Assembly: GCA_024508355.1 (NCBI GenBank)
Contig: JAMZEJ010000006.1
Span: forward strand, 272,939-336,938
Source: Rhizosaccharibacter radicis
Lineage (GTDB): Bacteria; Pseudomonadota; Alphaproteobacteria; Acetobacterales; Acetobacteraceae
Direction: 5' to 3'
Length of the DNA: 64,000 nt
Below are positions 30,409 through 38,649 of the stretch, in pieces. The first letter of the stretch is position 1. Each line of letters starts with the position of its first letter. Both the position numbers and the translations under genes were made by a program. The notes beneath the pieces were generated by a model that was given only the letters and a program-made list of their open reading frames with translations, did no database searches and had not been told where the DNA came from.

Positions 30409-31388
30409 GATCCGCCCAGAAGATGGAGGCCGGACAGGATCGTCTGCCTCTTGTCGAGAGTGAAGCGTTCGGCGTCGTCGCGCATCGCCGCCAGCCGCGA
30501 CCAGAGCTCGCTCCCGTCGGCGAGTCCCCGCCCCTGCGGCAGCGACGCCCCGCTCCGGGCCGCCCGGCGGATGCCGTCGCCCAGCACCGCGGCCGCCTGG
30601 TCGAAGAATGTGGCGATGCCGTCCGGGCGGCGCAACGCCAGCTCGGCCAGCTTGAACTGCTCGGCCTCCCCGGCGCCCGCCAGCACGGTCTCGATCCCGG
30701 CCCGGAGCTGCGCCGCCGCATCGTCCGCCAGCGCGAGCGCCCGCCCGGGAGAGCCGCCGGACAGCGGCAGCAGTTCGTCGATCCCGTTTCCGGACAGGTC
30801 CGGCCGCAGATGGCGCAGCGCCGCCGTCATCGCGTCGCGGTCCAGCGGCGGCAGCCTGAGGGTGCGGCAGCGGCTGCGGATCGTCGGCAGAAGCCGCCCC
30901 GGCGCGGATGCGGTCAGCAGCAACAGGGTGCGAGCCGGCGGTTCCTCCAGCAGCTTGAGCAGAGCGTTGGCGGCATTGCGGTTCAGCCGGTCGGCGCCGT
31001 CCACCACCACCACGCGCCAGCCGCCCTCGGCGGCGGTGCGCCGCAGGAACTCCGCCACCCGGCGCACGTCCTCGATCACGATCTCGTCCCGCCGGACGCC
31101 GCGCTTCTCGTCGAAGGCTCGCGCCACCGTCAGCAGGTCCGGATGGCTGCCCATCGCCACGCGTCGGAACAACGGCAGGTTCGGGGCCACCGCCATGGTG
31201 GCGCCTTCGCCGCCGGCCAGCAGCCAGCGCGCGGCCCGGAAGGCCAGCGTTTCCTTGCCGACGCCCTCCGGTCCCGCCAGCAGCCAGGCATGATGCAGAC
31301 GGCCGCCGCGATGGGCGGCGAGCAGCGTGCCTTCCGCCTGCTCGTGCCCGAACAACCGCGCCTGTTCCCGGGGTGCCGCGACCGTCAC
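30405..31388 (-). CDS. holB: DNA polymerase III delta' subunit
   Basis: A 327-residue clamp-loader subunit. It has the AAA+ signature LLAGPEGVGKETLAF, a Walker B-like VVDGADRLNRNAANALLKLLEEPP and the sensor-1 SRC motif in TIRSRCRTLRL, and ends in a helical collar domain. No zinc-binding cysteine cluster is visible, unlike E. coli HolB. The GTG start at 31388 overlaps the tmk stop as GTGA; the open frame extends further upstream only as an antisense-like shadow inside tmk. The stop overlaps metG by ATGA. Confidence 0.9.
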   Translation of the reverse strand: MTVAAPREQARLFGHEQAEGTLLAAHRGGRLHHAWLLAGPEGVGKETLAFRAARWLLAGGEGATMAVAPNLPLFRRVAMGSHPDLLTVARAFDEKRGVRRDEIVIEDVRRVAEFLRRTAAEGGWRVVVVDGADRLNRNAANALLKLLEEPPARTLLLLTASAPGRLLPTIRSRCRTLRLPPLDRDAMTAALRHLRPDLSGNGIDELLPLSGGSPGRALALADDAAAQLRAGIETVLAGAGEAEQFKLAELALRRPDGIATFFDQAAAVLGDGIRRAARSGASLPQGRGLADGSELWSRLAAMRDDAERFTLDKRQTILSGLHLLGGS

Positions 31389-32026
31389 GTCGGGAACAGG
31401 GTCGGCAAACGCTCCCGCAGCGTCCGCATTATCTCCCGGTGCAGCTCGTCCGGCGTCACCGCCCCGTCGAGCACCGCGATCCGGCCCGGTTCGGCGGCGG
31501 CCGCGGCGCGGAAGCCCTCGGCCACGCGCAGATGGAAGTTCTCGGTCTCGGTCTCGTAGCGATCCGGCGTGCCGCCCCGCCCGGCGAGACGCGTCCGCGC
31601 CACATCGCGCGGCACCTCGATCAGCAGGGTCAGGTCGGGCGTCAGCCCGGCGAGGCCGCAAAGCCGCCGGATGAAGTCCAGCATGGCGGGATCGGCCCTG
31701 CCCTGCCCGTAGCCCTGATAGGCGAAGGTGGAGTCGAAGAACCGGTCGCTGATCACCACACGATCCGCGGCCAGCGCCGGCCGGATGACCCGCTCCACGT
31801 GATCGGCACGGGCGGCGAAATGCATCAAGGTCTCGGCCCGTGGTGCGAGCGGCAACCCGCCCCCCAGAAGCAGCTCGCGCAGCCGTTCGGCGCCGGGGGT
31901 GCCGCCGGGTTCGCGGGTCACCACCACGTCCCGTCCGGCCGTCGCCAGCGCCTCGGCCAGCAGCCTGATCTGGGTGGTCTTGCCGGCGCATTCTCCGCCT
32001 TCGACCGAGACGAAGGCCGCCGGCAT
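31385..32026 (-). CDS. tmk: thymidylate kinase
   Basis: A 213-residue enzyme phosphorylating dTMP to dTDP. The P-loop is GGECAGKTT at about residues 10-18; a cysteine replaces the usual glycine (GGEGAGK), but the GxxxxGKT spacing is kept. The dTMP-binding EPGGTPGAERLR, the DR motif ISDRFFDSTFAYQGYG and a short lid region are present. It shares one base with the dacC stop (TGATG) and overlaps holB by GTGA, so translational coupling is likely across the cluster. Confidence 0.94.
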   Translation of the reverse strand: MPAAFVSVEGGECAGKTTQIRLLAEALATAGRDVVVTREPGGTPGAERLRELLLGGGLPLAPRAETLMHFAARADHVERVIRPALAADRVVISDRFFDSTFAYQGYGQGRADPAMLDFIRRLCGLAGLTPDLTLLIEVPRDVARTRLAGRGGTPDRYETETENFHLRVAEGFRAAAAAEPGRIAVLDGAVTPDELHREIMRTLRERLPTLFPT

Positions 32027-33309
32027 CAGCCGGAAACCGCGTGCTCGAGCACGGCAAGCGCACGGGCGGGAAGCGACTTCCGTTCCACGCCATGCGCCGC
32101 CACCAGCGTGACCTCCGTGGGCGCGGCCTGGCCATTGGCGATCAGCAGGCGTGCCACGGGCTGGCTCTTTCGCACCGGAGCGGCCACCGGCGACTGGTAG
32201 TCGAGCGTCACCTTGACGCGGTTCTGCCAGCCATGCGGCAGGGTGAGCACGACATCGGACGCCGCCGTGGCGGGGACGGTGGGCTGGGTGCCGAGCCAGA
32301 CGGGGATCTCGCCGATGGACTGCCCGGCCGCGACGAGCCGCACATCCTCGAAGTTGGCGAACGCCCATGCGAGCAGGCGCTCGCCTTCCTGGATCCTCGC
32401 CTTTGAGGTCGGCATGCCGTTCAACGCCATCACGACCCGGCGGCCGTCGCGCTCCGAGCTCGCGCACAGCCCGAACCCGCCCGCGTCGGTGTGGCCCGTC
32501 TTGAGACCGTCGGCCAAACCCTTGTCCACGAGCACGTTCCGGTTGCCCTGGGCGATGTTGTTGAACTTGTAGTCTTTTTCCGAGAAGAAGTGGTAGTATT
32601 GCGGGAAGTCGCGGATCAGGTGGGTCGCGATCGTCGCCACGTCGCGCGCCGTCATCAGGTGGTTCGGATCGGGCCAGCCGGTGCAGTTCTGGAATTGCGA
32701 TCCGGTCATGCCCAGGCGGGCCGCTTCCTTGTTCATCAGCACGACGAACTGCGCCTCCGAGCCGGCGATCCCTTCGGCCAGCACGATGCAGGCATCGTTG
32801 CCCGACTGGATCAGCATGCCCCGGATCAGGTCCTCGACCGGCACCTGACCACCGAGCGGCACGAACATCTTGGAGCCCTGCATCCGCCACGCCTTCTCGC
32901 TGACGGGAAGGGTCTGGTCCATGCGCAGCCGGCCCTCCTTGAGCATGGAGAACACGATATAGGCCGTCATCATCTTGGTGAGCGACGACGGGTGCATCCG
33001 CTCGTCCGCCGCCTTCTGCAGCAGCACCGCGCCGGTGTTCAGGTCGGTGATGAAGGCCCAGCGGGCCTGGGTGTCCAGCGGCCCGATCGGCGTCTCGGCC
33101 GGCGATGTGCCTGCGGGCACGGCTGCCCCCGTGGGGGAATCGCCGTCATCGTCGTCGCCCGGCTTGGCGACGTCCTTCTTCGGCGCCGCGTGCCGGTTGT
33201 GAGGCTTGGCTGAGGCGGCTCCGCCGCTCCCGAGGAACAGGCCCGCCCCCGCCATCCACGCGGCACTTCCGAGCCAGCTTCTCCTGCCCGATACGCCCAG
33301 CCTGATCAC
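32026..33309 (-). CDS. dacC: D-alanyl-D-alanine carboxypeptidase (PBP5/6 type)
   Basis: A 427-residue secreted serine peptidase that trims the terminal D-Ala of peptidoglycan stem peptides. The N-terminal signal peptide ends near residue 34 (GGAASA), followed by a charged, Pro-rich spacer. The active-site motifs SSLTK, SGN and KTG (in GLKTGHTD) are all present. A C-terminal PBP5_C beta-domain and the amphipathic membrane-binding end (ALAVLEHAVSG) follow. dacC vs dacA naming is arbitrary here. It lies 7 nt after the RlpA gene. Confidence 0.9.
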   Translation of the reverse strand: MIRLGVSGRRSWLGSAAWMAGAGLFLGSGGAASAKPHNRHAAPKKDVAKPGDDDDGDSPTGAAVPAGTSPAETPIGPLDTQARWAFITDLNTGAVLLQKAADERMHPSSLTKMMTAYIVFSMLKEGRLRMDQTLPVSEKAWRMQGSKMFVPLGGQVPVEDLIRGMLIQSGNDACIVLAEGIAGSEAQFVVLMNKEAARLGMTGSQFQNCTGWPDPNHLMTARDVATIATHLIRDFPQYYHFFSEKDYKFNNIAQGNRNVLVDKGLADGLKTGHTDAGGFGLCASSERDGRRVVMALNGMPTSKARIQEGERLLAWAFANFEDVRLVAAGQSIGEIPVWLGTQPTVPATAASDVVLTLPHGWQNRVKVTLDYQSPVAAPVRKSQPVARLLIANGQAAPTEVTLVAAHGVERKSLPARALAVLEHAVSG

Positions 33310-33316
33310 GCCCCGC

Positions 33317-34195
33317 CTACTCCACGATGATCCGGGCTCCCGTTACCCCGGCGCGGCGCGCCCGGTCCAGAGCGGCATCCGCGGCCGGAACGTTTCCCCA
33401 GGGACCTCCACGCACGCTGAAGCTCCGCGATCGGCCCACGCCCTCGGTCTCGACCTCGCCGCCGATGCTCGCGGCCACCGCGTCGGCAAAGCGGCGCTCG
33501 CTGAAATGCCCGGCATCGATCCAGAGCTCCGTCGCACGGGCCGGCACGCGCTCGACGCCCACGGGAGGCGGCACGAAAGCCGCGATGCCCGGCTCCGCCA
33601 TCGCCGGGGGCGACGCGTCGGGCCGCGAGAGGGGCTCCATGGTGCCCCCGGGCGGCGGCAGGTCCTGCTGCTGCACCTGCGCCACCGGCGCCGCCTGCAG
33701 CGCGAGAGCGGGCGTTCCGGCCAGCGCCGCGACCGCTCGCCGGCTGGTGTCCTCGTCTTCCTGCAGCGCCACGCGCATCGGCTGCCCAGGCCTGCCGCCG
33801 AGCAGGCGCACCGCGGAAGGCGATAGCCCGAGAATCCGCCCGGGGTCCGCCGGCCCCCGATCGACGATCCGGATGCGCGCCCTGAGCCCGGTATCGAGGT
33901 TGGTCACGAACAGATAGCAGGGAAGCTGCAGCGTTTGATGGCTGCCCACGGGATCGGCAGCGCCGACGCGCTCGCCATCGGCGGCCAGGCCGCCATGAGC
34001 GGGCGGCGAATAGCCGGTCGCCAGCCCGGTCGCTTCGTAGGTGAAGCTTTCGCGTGGGTAGAACCAGCTGCCTGCCGCCCCCTGCCAGGGGGACCCGAGC
34101 TCGTAATGGGCGACGGCGCGCGGCGCGGGTGGAGCTTTATGCGTGCAGCCAGCGGCCGCGAGCAGACAGGCCAGCCCGCACCAGGACCGGATCAT
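33317..34195 (-). CDS. rlpA: RlpA-like septal lipoprotein with DPBB and SPOR domains
   Basis: A 292-residue lipoprotein (signal ending AAAGC at about residue 16). The double-psi beta-barrel spans about residues 50-145 and contains TGLATGYS and RIVDRGP. A Pro/Ala-rich linker leads to a C-terminal SPOR-like domain (about 220-292) that should bind denuded septal glycan. RlpA proteins are lytic transglycosylases or their inactive relatives at division sites. The ATG overlaps the mltB stop, and dacC follows by 7 nt, giving a peptidoglycan-processing trio. Confidence 0.83.
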   Translation of the reverse strand: MIRSWCGLACLLAAAGCTHKAPPAPRAVAHYELGSPWQGAAGSWFYPRESFTYEATGLATGYSPPAHGGLAADGERVGAADPVGSHQTLQLPCYLFVTNLDTGLRARIRIVDRGPADPGRILGLSPSAVRLLGGRPGQPMRVALQEDEDTSRRAVAALAGTPALALQAAPVAQVQQQDLPPPGGTMEPLSRPDASPPAMAEPGIAAFVPPPVGVERVPARATELWIDAGHFSERRFADAVAASIGGEVETEGVGRSRSFSVRGGPWGNVPAADAALDRARRAGVTGARIIVE

Positions 34196-35190
34196 GCCGC
34201 GCCGTTGCCGATCAGGCCAACGGCCAGGCTGTAGAAGTCGGACGGGTTGTAGCGCCGGATGACGTTGAAGTTCGGATACACCATGAAAGCGGCGCCGCCC
34301 GCGCCGTCGGGCAGCAGCAGCGAGCCGGAAACGTCGGCGCGGGAAAAGCCGCCGCCATCGTCGCGGCGGACGCCTGCCGCTTCCCAATCCCCCAGCGGGC
34401 GAGGATTGCCGCGGCCGGTCCGCGCCGGGTCGATCGGGGCCGTCAACCGCACCTCCTGGCCCCATGGCTCGCCGCGGCGCCATCCGGAACGCGAAAGATA
34501 GTTCGCGATCGAGGCCAGCACGTCGGCCCTGTCGGTCCAGATGTCCCGCCGCCCGTTGCCCGACCAGTCCACGGCGAAGCGCAGATAGGAGCTCGGCATG
34601 AACTGGGGCTGGCCCATCGCGCCGGCATAGCTGCCGAGCATGCCGGCGGGGGTCACGTCGCCGTGGTCCAGGATGCGCAGCGCGTTCATCAGCTCGGAGC
34701 GGAAGAAGCTCGCGCGTCGCCCGTCGAACGCAAGGGTCGACAGGGCGTCCACCACCTGGAACGTCCCGGCCCGGGTGCCGAAGTTGGATTCGAGCCCCCA
34801 GATGCCGATCAGGATCCGGGGATCGACCCCGTATCGCTGCCATATGGCGGTCAGCAGCGACAGGTTCTCGTCGTAGTTGGCGCGGGCCTGCTGCAGTCGC
34901 GTCGGGGTCACGGTGCGCGACCGATATTGGCTCCAGGTCAGGGTGAATTCCGGCTGATGCCGGTCGAGCTGGAGAACGCGCGCGTTAGGGGCCGAGAGCG
35001 CCAGCGCGGCATCCAGCGTCTGGGGGGAAATCCCCTTGGACAGGGCTTCCTGTCTCACCGCCGCCAGGAAGCTGCCGTAGTCGCTGGCGCGCGTCGTCCG
35101 CGAGCGCGTCGGACGGGCCGCCCATGCCGGAGCGACGCCGAGACAGGCCGACGCGAGGAGTGAACTGGTCAGAAAACGCCGCTGGATCAT
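34192..35190 (-). CDS. mltB: MltB-family lytic murein transglycosylase
   Basis: A 332-residue periplasmic enzyme cleaving glycan strands to 1,6-anhydro products. The signal sequence is RRFLTSSLLASACLGVAPAWA. The catalytic glutamate lies in GIWGLESNFG, followed by the family-typical YAGAMGQPQFMPSSY. ATG at 35190 is preferred because it begins the signal peptide; ATG at 35226 would add 12 non-signal residues. It is the first gene of an eight-gene minus-strand operon. Confidence 0.88.
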   Translation of the reverse strand: MIQRRFLTSSLLASACLGVAPAWAARPTRSRTTRASDYGSFLAAVRQEALSKGISPQTLDAALALSAPNARVLQLDRHQPEFTLTWSQYRSRTVTPTRLQQARANYDENLSLLTAIWQRYGVDPRILIGIWGLESNFGTRAGTFQVVDALSTLAFDGRRASFFRSELMNALRILDHGDVTPAGMLGSYAGAMGQPQFMPSSYLRFAVDWSGNGRRDIWTDRADVLASIANYLSRSGWRRGEPWGQEVRLTAPIDPARTGRGNPRPLGDWEAAGVRRDDGGGFSRADVSGSLLLPDGAGGAAFMVYPNFNVIRRYNPSDFYSLAVGLIGNGAA

Positions 35191-35271
35191 GCCGCTGCTG
35201 TGCCACAGCGCACGCCCGACCGGCAACGGCCGCTGGCGGCGGCGGGGTGCAGCCTCGCCGTCTCCTTGTCC

Positions 35272-35733
35272 TCAGGAGGTCCGGTCGGGCGACGGCGAGC
35301 GGCCTTCCCGCGCCCCGTAGAGCAGGTAGTGCAGAAACGGGTTCATCCGCGACGCCACCACGTCGGGATTGGCGTTGCGGTAGCCGATCGTGTCGAAGAA
35401 CGGGTTCGGATCACGACCCTCCTGCCAGCCGTTCTCGAGGTAGTGGCGCACCGGATCGACGCCCACCATCGCGACGTCGGGATGCTGCTCGCGATACCAG
35501 TCCGGGTCGAACAGGAGGGAGCCCGGCTCCACCGGGGTGCCTGTGACGCTCACCAGCGCCGGAACAGGGGCCGCGTCCGCCACCGGCACTTCCGGAGCTG
35601 CGTCCCGAGCGATTTCGACATCCGCCGCCTCGACGGCGCCGCCCGGACGCTTCACGACGCTCCGGGAGCCGCGGATGGCCGATGCCCGACGCTGACGAGC
35701 CTCCTGTGCATCCGTGTTCCTGCTCAACGACAT
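35272..35733 (-). CDS. short protein with two FDxxWYxxxxPDV-type repeats
   Basis: A 153-residue protein. Residues ~1-85 are low-complexity and Ala/Val/Pro-rich. The C-terminus carries two ~35-residue units: FDPDWYREQHPDVA...HYLENGWQEGRDPNP and FDTIGYRNANPDVV...HYLLYGAREGRSPSP. This repeat (FD..Y...NPDV....P..HYL..G..EGR.P) is known from polysaccharide-related glycosyltransferases and rhamnan-synthesis proteins, where it occurs as a fused module. Here it stands alone. The start is uncertain: GGGAG abuts the ATG with almost no spacing, and upstream GTG codons are possible. No enzyme domain is seen. Confidence 0.6.
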   Translation of the reverse strand: MSLSRNTDAQEARQRRASAIRGSRSVVKRPGGAVEAADVEIARDAAPEVPVADAAPVPALVSVTGTPVEPGSLLFDPDWYREQHPDVAMVGVDPVRHYLENGWQEGRDPNPFFDTIGYRNANPDVVASRMNPFLHYLLYGAREGRSPSPDRTS

Positions 35734-35876
35734 CTCCCTGCGTCTCACCACGAGGGACACTAGCGGATCGTGCGCCGGCCGCCACACCGATTCGCGGCGG
35801 GATCGGGGGAAACCGGGCTGGAAGCGTCTCGTTTGCCCGGAAGCGACAGGAAAAGCGGATCGAGGGGGCGGGCCGG

Positions 35877-37895
35877 ATGGCGGACACAGGAACGGGGGCC
35901 ACGGCACCCCGCCGGAGGCATATCGGCCTGTGGGCCCTCGGCACCTTCTTCGTGCTTCTCCTGGCCCTCATCCTGTTGTGGCGCTGGGACTGGTTCATTC
36001 CGCTCGTGGAAAGCCAGGCATCCGCCGCGACCGGGCGGCAGGTGAAGATCCGCCACCTTCATGTCCATCTCGGCCGGACGATCCGGGTGGTGCTCGACGA
36101 CGTCAGCGCCAGGGGTCCGGAAGACAAGGACGCGCCGCTGGCGACCCTCGCTCACCTCACCGTCTGGCTGGAAGCGTGGCCGGCCATCCGTCACTTCCAG
36201 ATCGTGCTGCCGCTGGTCGACCTGGATCATCCCGTGATCCATCTCGCATCGACCCCGGACGGGCGGAACAACTACGGCATGCCGGCGTCCAAGCCGTCCA
36301 AATCCACCAGCGCGTCGAGCACGCCCCAGATCGGCGTCATCAGGATCGAGGACGGCGAACTGCACGGCGTCATGCCGAACCTCAAGGCGGCGTTCGACAT
36401 CAACGTCGCCACCCGCGGCACCCCGGACCCGACGCAACGGCCGATCGATCCCACCCACGGACAGATCGTCGCCGCCGGCAAGGGCACCTATGCCGGGCAG
36501 CCGGTGAAGGCCCGCTTCGTCGGCGGCGCCATCCTCAGCCTGCGCGACCAGGCCCATCCCTACCCGATCGATCTGACGGTGGAGAACGGCCCCACCGGGG
36601 TCGAGCTGCAGGGCACCATCCAGCAGCCCCTGACCTTCGGCGGCGCCAACCTCAAGCTACGCTTCGCCGGACCCGACATGTCGCTGTTGTATCCATTGAC
36701 CGGCGTGCCGATCCCGCAGACGCCGCCCTACAAGGTGGTCGGCAACATCGACTACAGCCGCCAGCGCATCGTGTTCCGCGACTTCGCCGGAACGGTCGGA
36801 TCCAGCGACCTCAACGGCACCATCTCGGTGACGCCGGGCAAGCCCCTCGCCGTGGACGCGGCACTGACCTCCCGCCGGGTGGACCTGAACGACCTCGGCG
36901 GGTTCATCGGGGCGCAGCCAGGGAGTGCCTCGAAAGGCACGGCGCCGAAGCAGAGCGCCAGCGCGGAATCCAGCGGCAACGTGCTGCCGGACAAGAAGAT
37001 CAACATTCCCAAGCTGAAGGCCGCCAACGTGCACCTCACGTACGAAGGCCGGCGGATCGAGGGCCGCTACGTGCCGCTCGACGACATCTCGGTGCTGCTG
37101 GACATCCGCGACGGCGACATCCTGCTGCACAAGCTCAATTTCGGCGTAGGCACCGGCACGCTCGCCAGTTCGGCCCACATCACCCCGGTCGGCGACAGCA
37201 CCCGGACGGAAGCCCATGTCGACGTGCGGCGGGTGGATCTGTCCCACCTCCTGGCGGCGACGCACGCCTTCAAGGGCAAGGGCGTGCTGGGCGGCCAGGC
37301 CAACATCAAGACCGAAGGCGCTTCGATCGCCCAGATGCTGGCCCACGGCAACGGTGGGCTCACGCTGGTGATGTCGGGCGGCGGCAACATCAGCGCCCTG
37401 CTGCCCGACATCGCGGGCCTGGAGTTCGGCAACGCGCTGCTGTCGGCACTCGGCTTTCCCAACCGGGCGGACGTCCAGTGCTTCATCGTTGACATGCCGC
37501 TCCGCGACGGCATTCTCGACACCAGGACCCTGCTGCTGCAGACCAGCGAGGCCCGGTCGGTCGGCGAGGGCAAGGTGGATTTCCGCAACCAGACGCTGGA
37601 CTACAGCCTGACCACCCGGTCCACCCATTTCAGCATCGGCTCGCTCCCCGGTCCGATCAACATCACCGGCAAGCTCGGCAAGCCTTCCATCCGCCCGGGC
37701 ACGGAGGTGGTCGCCCGGGCTGGGGCCGCCACGGGGCTGGGCATCCTCCTGGCGCCCCTCGCCCTGCTGCCCACCGTGCAGTTCGGGGTCGGCGAGGCCG
37801 GAGCCTGCCAGGACGCCCTGTCGCAGGCGCGGAACCGCCCGGCGTCGGGCGGTGCCGCCGCGGCTCCGGCCAGAAAGGGCCGCCATCGGCACTAG
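35877..37895 (+). CDS. AsmA-family protein
   Basis: A 672-residue protein with a single N-terminal transmembrane anchor (about residues 17-39). A long periplasmic region begins with the AsmA-like SQASAATGRQVKIRHLHVHLGR. The C-terminal AsmA_2-type domain includes GKGVLGGQANIKTEGASIAQMLAHGNGGL, and the end is Ala/Arg-rich. It is likely an inter-membrane lipid-transport or envelope-homeostasis protein. The frame is open further upstream, but homology starts at ATG 35877. It is divergent from the repeat protein and followed by a very strong hairpin. Confidence 0.83.
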   Translation: MADTGTGATAPRRRHIGLWALGTFFVLLLALILLWRWDWFIPLVESQASAATGRQVKIRHLHVHLGRTIRVVLDDVSARGPEDKDAPLATLAHLTVWLEAWPAIRHFQIVLPLVDLDHPVIHLASTPDGRNNYGMPASKPSKSTSASSTPQIGVIRIEDGELHGVMPNLKAAFDINVATRGTPDPTQRPIDPTHGQIVAAGKGTYAGQPVKARFVGGAILSLRDQAHPYPIDLTVENGPTGVELQGTIQQPLTFGGANLKLRFAGPDMSLLYPLTGVPIPQTPPYKVVGNIDYSRQRIVFRDFAGTVGSSDLNGTISVTPGKPLAVDAALTSRRVDLNDLGGFIGAQPGSASKGTAPKQSASAESSGNVLPDKKINIPKLKAANVHLTYEGRRIEGRYVPLDDISVLLDIRDGDILLHKLNFGVGTGTLASSAHITPVGDSTRTEAHVDVRRVDLSHLLAATHAFKGKGVLGGQANIKTEGASIAQMLAHGNGGLTLVMSGGGNISALLPDIAGLEFGNALLSALGFPNRADVQCFIVDMPLRDGILDTRTLLLQTSEARSVGEGKVDFRNQTLDYSLTTRSTHFSIGSLPGPINITGKLGKPSIRPGTEVVARAGAATGLGILLAPLALLPTVQFGVGEAGACQDALSQARNRPASGGAAAAPARKGRHRH

Positions 37896-37909
37896 GCAGC
37901 CGCCAGGGC

Positions 37910-37943
37910 GCCGGCCGGCACCCGAAAACGGGTGACGGCCGGC
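37910..37943 (+). terminator. strong 15-bp hairpin downstream of the AsmA gene
   Basis: Arms at 37910-37924 and 37929-37943 pair over 15 positions with one mismatch around an AAAA loop, 14 nt after the stop codon. There is no T tract after it, so it is a Rho-aided terminator or an mRNA 3'-end protector. Confidence 0.55.
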
Positions 37944-38070
37944 TCCCTGGAAGATATGGCATCGTCCCGGCGCTTCGTTTCCGACCGGGCGGAGGCCCCG
38001 GCTCGCGGGCCGGCCGGTCACCCAGGGGCGGCGCGACAGCGCGGCCCGGAGCGAGCATGTCCGCGATCCG

Positions 38071-38649
38071 ATGAACGCGCTTTCTGTTTCCGGCCTGCTG
38101 AAGGCCGCGGGCGCGCAGCCGATCCTGCAGGCGCTCGCCATCATCGCGGGCACCTTCATTCTCGAGGATGCGGCCACCGTCCTCACCGCCATGCAGGTCC
38201 AGGACGGCAGCGTTCGCCCGGTCGTGGCCCTCGTCGCCCTTTATGCGGGCATTGTGCTGGGTGATCTCGGGCTATACGGCCTGGGGCGGCTCGCCACCCT
38301 GTCGAGCTGGATCCGCGGCCGGCTTCCACCGGACAAGCGCCAGCGCAGCCGCGCCTGGATCGAGAAGCATGTGTTCCGGATCGTGTTCGTCAGCCGGTTC
38401 GTCCCCGGCGCTCGATTGCCGACCTACACCACATGCGGCTATCTGGAGGCCAGCCTGTTGCGCTTCGCGCTGGCGGCCATCTGCGCCACGTCCATCTGGA
38501 CCACGGCCCTGTTTCTCGTGTCGCTGCATGTCGGGAAGTTTCTGATGGACCATTTCGGCGCGTGGCGGTGGTTCGGTGCCGCCGGGTTCATCGCCATCAT
38601 CCTGTTGATCAGCCGGCTGGTCGCCCGCCTCCAGGAACCGGGCCGATGA
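38071..38649 (+). CDS. DedA-family membrane protein
   Basis: A 192-residue polytopic membrane protein. The DedA signatures are a re-entrant acidic segment FILEDAATVLTA (residues ~30-41) and the FVSRFVPGARLPTYTTCGYLE motif near residues 108-128. DedA proteins are proton-driven lipid carriers; some flip undecaprenyl phosphate or phosphatidylethanolamine. The next gene overlaps by ATGA, so the two products are probably made together and may act on the same lipid. Confidence 0.85.
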   Translation: MNALSVSGLLKAAGAQPILQALAIIAGTFILEDAATVLTAMQVQDGSVRPVVALVALYAGIVLGDLGLYGLGRLATLSSWIRGRLPPDKRQRSRAWIEKHVFRIVFVSRFVPGARLPTYTTCGYLEASLLRFALAAICATSIWTTALFLVSLHVGKFLMDHFGAWRWFGAAGFIAIILLISRLVARLQEPGR

